From: Akanthomyces muscarius | Lineage: Eukaryota; Ascomycota; Sordariomycetes; Hypocreales; Cordycipitaceae | Length of the DNA: 64,000 nucleotides | Direction: 5' to 3' | Assembly (NCBI RefSeq): GCF_028009165.1 | Contig: NC_079241.1 | Span: 3,224,001-3,288,000 of the forward strand | Shown here: piece after piece, positions 23,960-35,733 of the stretch | Position numbering within the stretch: the stretch's first letter is position 1 | How the letters are laid out: the number at the start of each line of letters is the position of its first letter | Made by a program: the position numbers and the translations under genes | The notes under the pieces: model-generated | Seen by the model: only the letters and a program-made list of their open reading frames with translations | What the model was told of the DNA's origin: nothing | Database searches by the model: none

Positions 23960-25953
23960 TCATCTTGCTTTGAAAACAAGATCGAGTCTCTTCGCTTGCA
24001 TGCTAAAGCGGTCCCGAAGACCACCTTCAAAGTCCCTGCTTGTGAACCCGGGGGCCAGCTCAACCGTGTAGCGTCTCAACACCTCGACTGCAACCTGTCG
24101 CAGCTCAACCAGTGCAAGCTGCTTCCCGACACACGAGTATTTTCCTGCCGAAACGTAGTCAGTATCTGCGCAAGGATCTCCAAGGGCGGTGCACGGCAGG
24201 GTGCAAGCCGACGTACCAGCAGAAAAGGGATAATAGACAGATCGATCAGCAATGAGCTCCGGCTTTGTTGTCCAGCGTTCAGGGATGAATTCATTTGGCC
24301 TTGGGAATGCTTCTTCTTCTGTGTCAAGGTCAGCACATAGCACACAGTACCCACAGCAAGTCGGCCTACTCTCGACATCATGTGTACATACTGCGGTGCA
24401 TGAGGTACGTGGGTACATGCACAAGTGTATTGCCTGGAATGAAAGCATCTCCAACATGTATTCCTTCTGGCGGTGTGATGCGTTGCGCACCGGATGGGAC
24501 CGGGGGCCAGAGCCGTAGAGTTTCGTTGATGCAGGCTTGGAGGTATCCCATTTTGGAGAGAAGCACCGGGTCGGCCTCATCATGCTTGACATAAAACTCG
24601 TCAATCTCTTGCTGCAACCTCTTCTGGGCGTCTTGATGATTGGATAACTCGTAGAACAGCGTCTGCAAGCTCACCGTGACAGTCTCACTGTTTGCTGGTC
24701 AACAAAATGGAGAAAGGCGCTGAGAATGTATTCTCCAACGAACCTTCCCGCAATTACAATCACAAACATATCCCCTTCGAGAGACAGGCGCTGCTTCTCA
24801 GTCAGCTCTTCAAAAGACGGATAGTCTTCCAACAGGGTGGAGAAGAGGTTGCATGAGGTGCCAGGGGGGCTGTTCTGTTTGCTGGATTAGTGTGTTTCCA
24901 TAGACTTGGGACGCCATTACCTTACCATCTGGGATAGGAGTTGCGCACGTAGCCACTTCCGAAAAACATTAAATGGTCCGGCCAAAAATGGTATCTGCTT
25001 CATCAAAATAAAGAGCCATGAGACGTGTACAACAGTCCCAAAGATGGGTTCGCTCTCATGGATGAGCTCCATAAAGTAAGTCTCTTTCCCGGTGGCAAGC
25101 GCATTAAAAGACCGGCCGAAGGCCATCCAGCCCATTATCTCGACGCTGAACAAGTTGAACCATTTGCTGGCATTAAAGACTTGGCCTTGGCTGGCATTGA
25201 TTCTGTCCATTAGATTATGTGTAGTCTGCGTAACAATGGGCTTGTAGTTCCGAAGTGCTGTTCACTTTGTTAGCTTCATAAACATGATGGTGTTCTTGAA
25301 GAGCAAACATGGTGCTCCGTTACCTGCTGAATTGAGTCCGCGCTCCCAGGAGACTCGTCGTTGCGCGTGTACGGCCGGGTCTCTGCTTGTGTGCAGAGAT
25401 GTCATCGGCTTGGAGTATTCATACCATGGACCCTTGCGACACTTGGACCTTGGGCCGTGGATAACGTGCACAGCCTCCAGCTTGCTAACAGAGATTGTCG
25501 ATGGTCCTGTTGTGTTCTATTTAGCGTCTGGCGCACTTGCATCACATCGACAGTGCTTGAGGCCTTACCTAGCCGCACAATATCGCCGTATTGCATATGG
25601 AGCTGGTGCAATTCCTTGTACAGCCGAAATCGTCGTGAGAGATTGAGAATATGTAGATTAGAGAGCCTCGCCGCAAATGGGCCAGGATACTTGCACAATA
25701 CATGAAAAAAAGTCCTATACAGGAGCATGCTGGTGAACAGGCCCGCTATGGCCGTGAGCTCCAGGGTTGTGGAAGCCCGGAAAGACGTCCGCCAGTGATC
25801 CGCAAGTGACGTGGCGTGAAGTACGGCGGCGACTCCCACGTTCAGCAGCACGGATCCCGCAACGATGTCTCTAGCATGTCCGTCCCATTCGCCGCGGCTG
25901 AAAATGAGGATGTGCAGGGCCAGACCGGCCACGAATGCGATCAAATGGTTCAT
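23960..25953 (-). CDS. Cytochrome P450 with multi-helix N-terminus
   Basis: Seven exons: 25953-25569, 25506-25324, 25257-24926, 24874-24744, 24687-24392, 24318-24217 and 24144-23960, giving 537 residues. The hydrophobic N-terminus has about three membrane segments before the proline region (CKYPGPFAARLSNLH). This is the arrangement of fungal P450s related to tryprostatin B 6-hydroxylase and similar secondary-metabolism enzymes. Visible motifs are the I-helix AGSET, the K-helix ExxR (INETLRLWPP), the FIPERW segment and the heme loop FSAGKYSCVGKQLA with its cysteine ligand. It should be an ER-anchored monooxygenase dependent on a P450 reductase. All catalytic motifs are intact, so the enzyme is probably functional. 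The substrate is unknown. Confidence 0.92.
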
Positions 25954-26500
25954 ATTGTTTGGATTGGATTGAAGGAGACACTGAATCTGTCAGTAGTGCA
26001 AAGGAGGGGGGGATGAACTGTGATATACTTGCAGACGGCTGCAGTGACGTTGGTATTTATGTACCAGGCAGCATGCAGCATGCCGTCTATCTGACTTCCG
26101 AAAGGAGCGTCATGCACATCGGTCTGCAAAAGACCCGACGCTACCCCTCACTGGCGTATCACACGCTGAGATTCATACGAGGCACCTCGTACATCAGGAC
26201 AGAGTCGGTTCAATCAAGCATGGCTGAGTTTCCGAATACGCTTCCGAGAGCGAATCGAAGCTGAAGTTGCCGGTGAAACGCGAAAAGTTGCCCGGTTTCT
26301 GGATACTGCGCAGCTCCGTACACACTCCCGCAAACATTCGTTGTATATAGCTGAGACTTGATGGCCAACGCCTATAAACCAATTTTATTCATTTTTTTGC
26401 ATCTTTATCTTGTCGTCACACTTGGAAGTTTCATGCGCTGTCCTAATTTCGCTAATGAGCAAGTCCTTCGAGTAACCGTCCGTCGTCGTCGTCTCGAGCT
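25954..26500. other. Intergenic stretch between P450 and dynein light chain
   Basis: 547 bases with the promoter of the first P450 on the left and the 3' UTR of the LC8 gene on the right. No further gene is seen. Confidence 0.5.
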
Positions 26501-27258
26501 TTACTGAGTCTTGAACAGCAGAATGGCGCAGTGGCCGAGGTAGAAGTAGATGAAGTGCTTCGTCTCTGCGGCGTTGGTTAGTTTCTAGCTCGAAGCCGCG
26601 TGTTGTTTGGTCGGAATTGGAGCGTACCGTGGGTGACGAAGCTACCAAAGTTGCGGCCGACAATGCAGTGCCAGGTAGGCCCCTTGCGCTCATCAAACTG
26701 TACGCCCAATATTATGTTAGATTGTCAATCTGCGAGTCGAAAAGGTATCGATCGTGTGTTCGCATAGGGCTGTCGGTGTTGCGAGGTAACTGACCGTGCG
26801 CTTAATGTGTTGTGCGATGTCCTGTTGTCCAGCTGTTAGCAAAACATGTCTCTGAGGCGTGTGCATGGCTTTCTCTTGCGCTGGGCATACCTTTTCGATG
26901 GTAAATTTTGCCATGGCTTCTTGGGCTATTGCATATGTCAGCAGGTATATATCGCATGCAGCTGCCCTGGCCGAGCCGGCTCAACATACCAACTTCGATG
27001 GACTCTTGCTGCATGTCCTCCGTCTGGTGATGGCATCCGGTTAGCCGCGCGCGGTTCCTGTTAGTATAATCGGCATTCTATCGACTCTTACCATGTCGGC
27101 AGACTTGATCTGGGCTATTGCGGAGCTGTTAGCCGTCGAAGCGTGGTCGTTTTGCAGCGTGCCGGGCCCGCGCTGGGAATCGTGATCCTACCTTCAAGCT
27201 TCTCCCTAGCGAGAGGGGTCTCGGGGCTTTTCTCCGTCATGTTTTGGTTGTCCGCCAT
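26501..27258 (-). CDS. Cytoplasmic dynein light chain LC8
   Basis: Seven exons: 27258-27192, 27114-27092, 27023-26990, 26925-26891, 26821-26795, 26697-26628 and 26565-26501, closing to 106 residues. The C-terminal half reads [20 protein letters not shown] then [20 protein letters not shown], which is the LC8 signature including the beta-strand that forms the partner-binding groove. The middle ([20 protein letters not shown]) is the two-helix part. The first roughly 20 residues are a polar extension before the core. LC8 is a small homodimeric hub of the dynein motor and of other complexes. It is a housekeeping gene embedded between two P450s. The introns all have clear CTAAC-type branch sites. 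Confidence 0.95.
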
Positions 27259-28239
27259 GTTTACTTGGCTGCTGTGACTGATTCTGTGTTGGTTCCGTTG
27301 CAAAATCTATGCCGCCCACGTTGGGTTGTATCAGCGTCGCTTGTTCGTTTGCGCTGTCGCGAGGAAGTGGTTCTGCCCCTGGAATTTCTGACTGGCGGTC
27401 ACACGTACGAGACACCGGGGTTCTTGGCCAATGGTACGGGGTCGTAGGAAGATATTCTCGCTAGATTCACGCAGTATCTTGACTCGTGATGAGCGTGTTT
27501 GCGACGGTCGTTGGTAGCGAGGTGGTTCTATCGATGGGCGGTTGGAGCTGGAGCTGGAGCTGGAGCTGGCGTCGCGTCTCGGGCGACGGCAAATGGGTAC
27601 ATGGACGGTGGCCGAAGAGAGGTGCCCACTCCGAGTCTCTGCGCTGCCCCGCTGCTTCGCTCTTGCCCCTGGTGGCCAGGCAGGATTGGCAGTGAAGAAC
27701 CCCGCAGTGGTCAAAATACAGTGTAGCAAGTCCCTAGATTACAGCCACAGAGCCCTGAAAGTCTAATTTAGCTGGTGCCTGTGCCTGAAGCCATACCGAC
27801 GGACCATTAACAGGCTTCTGATTGGCGTTTGTAAAGGCCGCGGAACATGAGTAAGAAAAACTGAAGAAAATTAAAGGAAATCTCGAAATATCTCTTTCGC
27901 CGTTATGAAACGATTTTCAAAATACAGGGACTATACCCGTGGTCGATCCTGCCGACATGGGCTAGAGTAGAAGATGGACAGCGATTATGGGACGTCGGAT
28001 ATGTACGGATATATTTTAGCCAGAACCGAAGCCATTCTGAAGTGTAAATTTTCTTTCTTCTTCGAGTAAATCGAGCAAGCAGTGATCGTTCAGTAAGATT
28101 TACATTAAATGTGTTGCAATAATGAGATAAGCTCAAGTCATGATAGACTCCAATCTTACGATGGCTGGTATACAGTCTTTCCCACATTCCGAGTCTTTCT
28201 TCTATTCGCATAGCTTTAGCCCTCTTACACGGTTATACC
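27259..28239. other. Intergenic stretch with a short GGAGCT repeat
   Basis: About 980 bases upstream of LC8 and downstream of the second P450. It includes about four GGAGCT units at 27544-27569, which create a WSWSWS shadow peptide. No gene is supported. Confidence 0.5.
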
Positions 28240-29919
28240 TCAATGCGAGTTTTCATCCTGTCGTCGCCAAATCTTGAGAGGTAGCTCATTGGGCCAAATG
28301 TTGAAATATTCCTCCCACTGCAGTGTCCAGCTCGAGCCTGGCAACGCAAAATCGTAACGGTGAACAACAGTGCCGATGAATACCAACTGCATCAAGAGAG
28401 CCACGTTTCGACCAATGCACGCCCTGGCTCCAGTGCTGAACGGAATGTAGACCGCGAGCATCTCCTTCAACAGGCTCTCGCTGGCTGTCAGCCACCGTTC
28501 GGGACGGAAGGCTTCGGGGTCTGTGAAGATGCTTGGGTCGCGGTGCGCCGTGTACGCCGAGATGCTAACATTTGTGTTTGGGGGGACGACCTCGCCAGCA
28601 ATAACGTAGCAGCGATCAGAAGGGGTGGTGCGAAGGAGGTCTGTAGCAACAGGAGGAGACAAGCGCATTGATTCGTTGATGCACGCCCTGAGGTATGTCA
28701 TTCTCTTGACTTTGGACCAAGGCGCCATCGTATCTTCCGTAGTGAGTGAGCTGTCAAGTTCGGCTCGAAGCTTTGCCATGGTATCTGGATGCTTCAAAAG
28801 GTAATACAGAGTATTGATAAGAGATATGCCAGGTCCATCTCCACCTCCATTGACTATCCCGAGAATTAGTTGTCTGACTTATGGCAAAGTGGACAAATGC
28901 AAGGTGCGCAAATGCTGAAGAAGAGAAAAAGAAAAAGCCTGACCTAACTGGTGCACCTCAGTAATTCTGTCTAGATCACTGATTTTGGCATCGCCTCCCT
29001 TTCGATTTCTGATCATTGGCTGCATCAAATCTTCCAAATCTTCCCCCGCATTACCCCGTTCGATACGCTCCATCGTTATCTGGTCAATGAATGTAGACCA
29101 GATACTAGCGTTACGCCAGTGATTTCTGTACCATGGCGATACTATGGAGGTGATTCTTTTCAACCATGAGAAATTCGCCGTATCCCATACCAGTGTAGCG
29201 GTGGTTCGCGAGCTGCTACGCACGCATTCGATGATGGGCGCCTTCGCCGCACCACCATCTAAGCGTACCACGTCTACCATGTCTGAACCCTGTGCCAGGA
29301 ACCCCATATCTTTACTCACACCGATCTTGATGGCGCATTCAAAGGCATACAGCATGGACCACAGGCTCGCATCGAATGTCAGTTCTTCCTTCGGAATAAT
29401 GTCTCTGCTCGATGTTGGTGGCGGCGCAGTGCACACGGCGTCGAGCTTGGACACCAAAACAATGATGCTCTCAGCAACCCTGGGCGCCCATAACTCGATG
29501 TTGCCGGGGGCATAGGAAGCGGCCACCATTTTTCGACGGCGAGAATGCACAGCCTTGACGCTGGAAAAGAGGAGGCTCTCGGCCCCATCCGATTTCAGCA
29601 CACTGTATATCCTGCTCTTTCTGCATGGCGAATTGAACCCGTAAATATCCCGGACGGCACCAGCACGTCCAAAGGAGAGCCAGTTTGGACCGATGCGCAC
29701 GACAGGATTCTTTGCGAGCTGTTTGTGCAGTCGCTGTGTATGGAAGAGACGGTGTGCTCTTCCTACCTCCCAGCCATAGGCCAACGGTGAGATGCCCGAG
29801 AGAACGTTTTGGCAGGGGTATTTGCGAAAACCTTTTGCATCATAGAAGTACAGAAAGATGGGCCGGACTAGAATGAATAAGACAATTGCTGTAAAAGCAA
29901 TGAATAGAATTGTCAACAT
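28240..29919 (-). CDS. Cytochrome P450 with atypical I-helix
   Basis: Two exons, 29919-28944 and 28853-28240, with a 90-base intron (GTCAGG donor, CTAATTC branch, TAG acceptor), giving 529 residues. A single N-terminal membrane anchor (MLTILFIAFTAIVLFILV) precedes the proline-poor hinge. The K-helix ExxR (INESMRLSPP), FRPERW and the heme loop FSTGARACIGRN are all present. The overall style is that of fungal benzoate 4-monooxygenase-like P450s. The I-helix segment reads VNGGGDGPGISLIN, where related enzymes have AGSDTTAIAL. The conserved acid is kept, but the following threonine is replaced by glycine. Such enzymes may still work but often have altered oxygen activation. The substrate is unknown. 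Confidence 0.9.
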
Positions 29920-31666
29920 GGTGTGCCCTTAAGTAGGTAAAGGTTTGTGGTATAAATAGCACAAGCAGTATCTTGACTGAGGTGACGGCGGAGCTGAGCA
30001 AAGTATGCTTGTCGTGATAGGACAGCTGCAAAAATTGTTCCCATATCATGAATTTGCTCTTATACTTTATATCTAATGAGTTTTTGGGTGTGCTGAGGGT
30101 AGGCCCTTTTCAGGTGTTGACGGGTGGTACTCTGCAGGGCGCCTTCTACGGCCTGCAGATTGCCAAATTTCGAAATAACTAAACTCGAAGCCCGCGGTTG
30201 TTCTTACCGGCATTACGCTATTTCGAACAATTTTTCCCCAGCTATATCCCACTTTTTTATGCACCCTTCGGCTATTTTCGAGGTTCAAACCCGCATCGTA
30301 AAAGAATCACACGATCTGTGACAGCATTCTCAGCGGGGCCAGCACCACAATACAATGCGAGGAGCATGATTGTGTCGTAAAGGGCAGCTCCGTATTCGCT
30401 GCCGAAAACAACTTTCTTGTACATCTTAGTTTCGGATGATGGATGATAGACTAGCAGCCGCTGGTGCGGCCGTTGAGCCGGTCACGCCCGTATGTCGAGA
30501 CCTAAGAGTAATGAAGACGCTATTCCTAGAAAAGCATTTCACACGGCATGTGGGGCTTCTATCCTAGCTAGGAAATCTTTTTACAACTACGCTGGCATAC
30601 ACGCGTGTAGTGTGGAAATGTTCTCGACCAGTCTGTACAGGATCATGAGACGTGCAATTTGAAATCAGAGCACCGAGAAGCAAAAATCGTCGCTTATAAT
30701 TGGAAATAGTCATAGCATACCATACCACACTAGATAGAATATAGTGAACTGAAAAAACGAACTTGATTCTGATTCAGCGAATAACTACGTAAAGTGTAGC
30801 AACACGCACTAACTTGATTCCATTTATACAACACAAACTCGTCGAGAAATCGTTCCGATCTCGGGGTGGGATAGACACTCTTCCATCCGATCAGACTATT
30901 AGATTTTCCAGGCAAGCCTTGTCCTAAAACTCCGCTGAGCAGGCGCTCCCCAAGTAATGCTGGTGATGCGGAAACTTATTCCAAATGGCCAATTTGTGTG
31001 CCGGACCGTGATTACAAACACATTGTTCGCGCCCAGCCTATCTGCAGATGGTCGCGTTCACAGACTAAACACCCACAAGTACGGACTAGTTTTGCAAATA
31101 TCACAGTCTTGCGCTGCTTTAGCGGCCTGTTCAAGCTACGAGGATGGACTAAAATGGTAATTTTCACGGCCGGTGGATCTGATAGCCGGGCTGTACTCGA
31201 TGCCGGCCTGAAGCGTGACTTCTGTCATAGCATAGAGCTCGCAGACGCGTATTTATTGCCCTTTAGAGAAGGTCATGATTCCTATGATGGTTGCTTCACG
31301 CGCTCCCTCGCAATTATTCCTCATTTCAGTCATACATGCCGGTCTCGAGCAACTGCCATCGCGACATCATGCTGATAAATACAAAGGGGATTTTTTTTCA
31401 TCGTGGCATACACTTGAAAGAAGCATCGTCAGCGAGAATGTATGAATAAGCAGGATGCCGGCGTTGTAGCGTCTTCCCGCGGACCTGATCTATGGCTCAG
31501 TTATGCCCCATGTTTGTCTTGGGTCTCTTCACCATGTTGGCCGTCTTCGTCCAACTCGTCATTTTCCCACAAAATAAAGTCTTGCTGCATTATTCAGCTT
31601 TCGACTAATAAAGGACGGACAAGATCCCAGACCCAGGCCACATGGGATAAACTCATCAGTCAATGA
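29920..31666. other. Divergent intergenic region
   Basis: About 1.7 kb between the minus-strand P450 and the plus-strand sugar porter, so it holds both promoters and may be a shared control region. No gene is seen in it. Confidence 0.5.
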
Positions 31667-33319
31667 ATGTCAGCACAGTCTTCACAAAGCATGAAGAAGT
31701 TTTCCAAACTGTTTCGCAGACCGCCTCGGTATGTCATTGCCAGTCTACTGTGTTCTTTCGGGGGCTTTCTGCAGGGCATCGACACTGGCATCATCGGCCC
31801 AGTAACAGTCATGGACAAATATGTTCAGCACTTTGGGCATCCTAGCCCTGCCATACACGGTCTTGTTGTGTCCTCGATTCTCCTTTCGGCTGCAGTCACT
31901 TCATTTCTCGCCGGACACGTCGCGGACAATCTTGGCCGATCATCAGGCATTGCCATTGGTGGATTCATCTTCGCTTTTGGTGCTGCGGTTGAAGCAGGAG
32001 CTGTTCATCTCGGCATGTTCATCGCTGGCCGTCTGATAGTGGGTGTTGGTGAAGGATTCATCAACGGGATCATGCTAGCGTGAGTACCAACGCTCAACAC
32101 TGGTTCATCACCACACGGCACTGACGAGATGATGCCTGGTAGATATATTTGCGAAATCTCGCCCGCGCGACACCGTGGGGCCTTGACAACTGGGCCTCAG
32201 CTCTTCGTTTGCTTTGGCCTTTTGGGTGGCTTTTTTACTTGCTACGGAACGGCAGACATCGAAACGGACTTGAGTTGGCGCCTGCCCTTTATCCTCCTAG
32301 CGATTTACGCCACCGCCTTTTCGGCTGTTACCTTTCTACTGCTTCCACCGTCGCCGCGATGGCTGGAGGATCAAAGGAGGAGCAAGTCGGAAATAACTGC
32401 TGCTTGGGATGCGCTAGAAATCCCGGATACCGATCAAGATACTCCGGAGGATGCTCTACCCGAAGACGCGCCGTCAGCAAGCGTATCAACCGCAGTCGCC
32501 AGAAAAGGGTTTAATGTTGGTGGCCCCGAGTCCAAATTTGATGCAGGTGCTAATCTGGCATGGCAGTCTATGGGTGTGCTTGCCCCGGAGGCTCGATCGC
32601 GTTTCTTCATGGCAGTATTTCTGATGGCCATGCAGCAGCTCTCTGGGATTGATGGTGTCCTTTATGTGAGCACCCCTCTTCCGTCTTGTCCTCTCCTAGC
32701 TCACTAACTCATACTCTTACAGTACGCACCTCTTCTTTTCCAGCAGGCTGGTATTGGTGTCAATGGTGACACGTTCCTCGTCTCGGGCGTTCTAGCTATA
32801 GTCATTGTCGCCGTCACAATCCCGGGCACAATTTGGGCTGATCGCTGGGGGCGTCGCTCAAACACTATTTTCGGAGGTCTGGGGATGGCGGCTTGTATGC
32901 TCCTTCTTGGTGGCTTATACGCCGGCAACGTTGTATCCCCCACCAGCGCCGCACGCTGGATTGTCGTCGTCACCATTTACGTCTTTACCGTCATCTATTG
33001 CATCTCATGGGGTATCGTTTTGAAGATTTACGCTGCCGAAATCCAGCCCCAGAGAACCCGAGCTACTGCCACTAGCATCGCCCACGGTGCCAACTGGCTG
33101 ACGAATTTCCTTGTTGCTCTGATCACGCCGATACTCCTCTCAAAAACAAGCTGCGGCGCCTACTTCCTTTTTGCCGGCTGCACCTCTGTAACAGCGGTGG
33201 TCTGCTGGTTCGGCATGCCAGAGACGAGGCGGCGAACGCTGACCGAGATACAGCAAGATTTTCGGTCGAGTACTGCAAAGAAACTCTTCTCGTGGAAGTC
33301 GAATGTTGCGTCTCCGTGA
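31667..33319 (+). CDS. MFS sugar-porter family transporter
   Basis: Three exons, 31667-32079, 32143-32665 and 32723-33319, give 510 residues. Sugar-porter marks are visible in order: an early GxxxGxDTG-like segment (GGFLQGIDTGIIGP), ADNLGRSSGI after helix 2, RLIVGVGEGF, YICEISPARHRGA, PPSPRWLEDQRR before the central loop, QQLSGIDGVLYYAPLLFQQA around helix 7, and PETRRRTLTEI after the last helix. It should be a 12-helix plasma-membrane transporter for a sugar, polyol or sugar acid. The start at 31667 is used because it is in frame and lies close upstream of the first helix; an in-frame ATG at 31691 is an alternative. It is divergently placed to the second P450 and followed by a regulator gene. 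Confidence 0.92.
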
Positions 33320-33850
33320 AGGAGCAAGAATCGAACTCTAAAGACTCCCAAAATGGCGGTGGTGCTGGAGAGGATGGCGCAGAGTCCAGCTCATTGACAA
33401 GCACAGACGCTAATAAATGCTCACAGTGGAGGCTGTCATAGAGTGTACGTGGATGGGATATGGGGAGTCGTATTTTGTATCATAAACAGGAAGTCCAGAT
33501 CTCACAACATATTTAACTAAAGAATTACCTTTTTAAGACGAGCAAGTGCCTCCAGGGATTCGGAGAAGAGCTCTTTTATAGACAACGCATACAGGATATG
33601 ATAGGACACGTGATCGGGAGATAATCGTGCCCACCCTAACTCCGTGTAAGACCTTTCACGAGAACGTTCATTATAAACTTTTCTTCCCGCTCCGTGAACG
33701 GACATTACACCCACGTCGAACTCAGCCTTGCTCGTGCCTGTGCCGTCACCGCTGGCCGTGAGCACGACCACAAGCCGTTTCGTCACAAAATTCGCGGGTT
33801 ATTACTTGGTCAATGCTGGACGATTGTTTTGTTAGCGTGTCAATTACGCA
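33320..33850. other. Intergenic stretch
   Basis: 530 bases between the sugar porter and the Zn2Cys6 regulator, on the same strand. An 89-codon open frame on the minus strand (33517-33786) has no recognisable motif and is not called. Confidence 0.5.
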
Positions 33851-35396
33851 ATGAAGGATTTGTCGCTTGAATCCGCAAAGCCATCGACTCCAAATCCTGT
33901 CAAGCGACGACGCCGAGGTGGTCCAAGAAACAAAACTGGTGAGTCAAGCTCTACATAGCATGTCTACGTCGGTGTACTTTTTACGTACTAACTCTGTGTA
34001 TTATTCGAAGGTTGGTTAGTGGCATATTCATTTCGCCTTTCATGTTACTGCTTGCTGTTTTCATTTCTTCTGTGGGCCAACAAGGAGGCGGACAGCCTCT
34101 GCTGAGTACTGCCACAACTAATCATATTCTGCTGTAGCGATACGTGCAAGGCACGCCACACACGGTGCGACGAGGGGAAGCCTGTCTGTGGCAATTGTCA
34201 GCGTCTAAATCTGCACTGCCGACAGCACAACTTCATAGTGCACTACTCACATGCAGACGGGCCACGGCAAGCTGCGGCCGATGCTCCGTCTTCTGCCAGC
34301 AACCAACAAGCACACTTCCTAGGGGCGGCAGAGGAGCAGGATTCCGCATCAGTAGAAATACCAATGTCAACATGGGATCTTTTCAAGACATACTCGCCTG
34401 GCGCGGCCGAAGCTCAGCCGATGTCGCCATCGCCCACAGATTCCCAACCGAGTGGCACCAGCATGCCTTTGACTTCAGAGATTGTCCACTTACTCACGAC
34501 GTACCAAACTGGCGTTGCGACCTGGATGGACTTGTTTGACCGCGAATGCACCTACCAACGCGAAGTCCTACGTCGATGCACAACGTCTGAGCTGCTGGTA
34601 TATAGCGTGTGCGCTTTTACCGCGAAACACCTGAGCCTCCTGCCCTCTGGAGAGGTCTGGGCCAACCCAGCCGGTCGCTACTACAGCAAGGCGCTGCAGA
34701 TACTGATCAGTTGCATTGGCAACAGGGCTGCTGCGCACCAAGAAGACACGTTGACCTCGACCATGCTGCTGAGCAGCTACGAGATGATTGCCAGCCAAGA
34801 GGAGGAGCATAGCCATCATTTCTACGGCGCCATGCTGCTGATGGCGAATCGTGGAGTCAGTGCCTCGTCAGCCGGCGTGGACCTCGCCAACTTTTGGATC
34901 TATATTCGCCACGAGATCTTTGTGGCGCTGGTCAATGAGGCGCCGCTGCAAATAAGTCCCGACAAGTGGAACGTCAGATGGCGAGAGGGCGAGACTGACG
35001 AGCACATGCTTGGGAACCAGGTCCTTTGGCTTGTTGGTAGAGCTATCAATGTCCTCTACTGGAAAGAGCCGGCGTCAGATACACGGCAGGATATCCTTGC
35101 GGACGCTGCGCGGTGGAAGCAAAGCTTGCCAGCATCTTTTCATGGTATAAAATACGGTGAGCCTGACGACCACGAATTTTGCAAGATCTATTTTGCGCTT
35201 CCGGCAGCTGGTACGTACAAGTTGGCATATTGATTCGCTCGCTGCTAATTGGCTTGTCATCACAGCGGCCGCGATGCTGTTATTCCACCTCCTGCATCTC
35301 TTATTGCTCGCCGAGCCTACAGTGCAGGATTCTAGTCATATCCCAGAGGTAGCCCGACCCTTTCGACCAACCCGTCGCGTTTCGAATCAGGTCTGA
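33851..35396 (+). CDS. Zn2Cys6 transcription factor, 3' end probably frameshifted
   Basis: Proposed exons are 33851-33938, a 4-base microexon 34011-34014, 34138-35210 and 35266-35396, giving 431 residues. The finger then reads GCDTCKARHTRCDEGKPVC, continuing GNCQRLNLHC. That is the exact C-x2-C-x6-C-x6-C-x2-C-x6-C spacing, preceded by a basic KRRRRGGPRNK stretch. The rest matches the fungal-specific ARCA-like regulatory region (a segment around YQTGVATWMDLFDREC, then SSYEMIASQEEEHSHHFYGA). The frame stops at 35394-35396. A homologous-looking continuation (RFESGLTKKQIEHHASEIAI) runs in the next frame from about 35360 to 35554, so the gene may carry a one-base frameshift or a sequencing error. 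It is the likely local regulator of the adjacent transporter and P450 genes. Confidence 0.8.
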
Positions 35397-35554
35397 CAAA
35401 GAAGCAGATAGAACATCATGCGTCAGAAATTGCTATCATAGGGCTATCGGATATTTGCCAGTGCGTGCGCAATTTCTCGGTGCAGGCACTGTTCTTCGGT
35501 GTGTATCCCCAGGGTGCTATCTGTCCACCGCAGAACAAAAGAGTCAAGAGCTGA
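35360..35554 (+). pseudogene. Out-of-frame continuation of the Zn2Cys6 protein
   Basis: Reading from 35360 in the +1 frame gives LSTNPSRFESGLTKKQIEHH followed by ASEIAIIGLSDICQCVRNFS and ALFFG. This resembles the C-terminal helix bundle of ARCA-like regulators. It overlaps the in-frame stop of the called gene by about 35 bases, so a single missing base near 35360 would join the two. A third frame around 35590-35715 (VDIEVHLGFSTRSRIKRLEQ) also looks like a regulator C-terminus. Confidence 0.45.
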
Positions 35555-35733
35555 CATGAACAACATCGTATTTAGCTGCCAAGCACATTACCGGCATCGG
35601 CAAGAAGTTGAAGCTGTGGAATGTGCTGGTCGATATCGAAGTCCACCTTGGTTTCAGCACCCGGAGCCGTATAAAGAGGCTCGAGCAGCTTCTGGCAGCG
35701 AGCGCGTGAGCTGACGAGCTTTTCACAGGCTAA

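Noticed and set aside
27486..27766. WSWSWSWS-type peptide
   Set aside because: Product of the GGAGCT repeat upstream of LC8; three overlapping frames are open at the same place.
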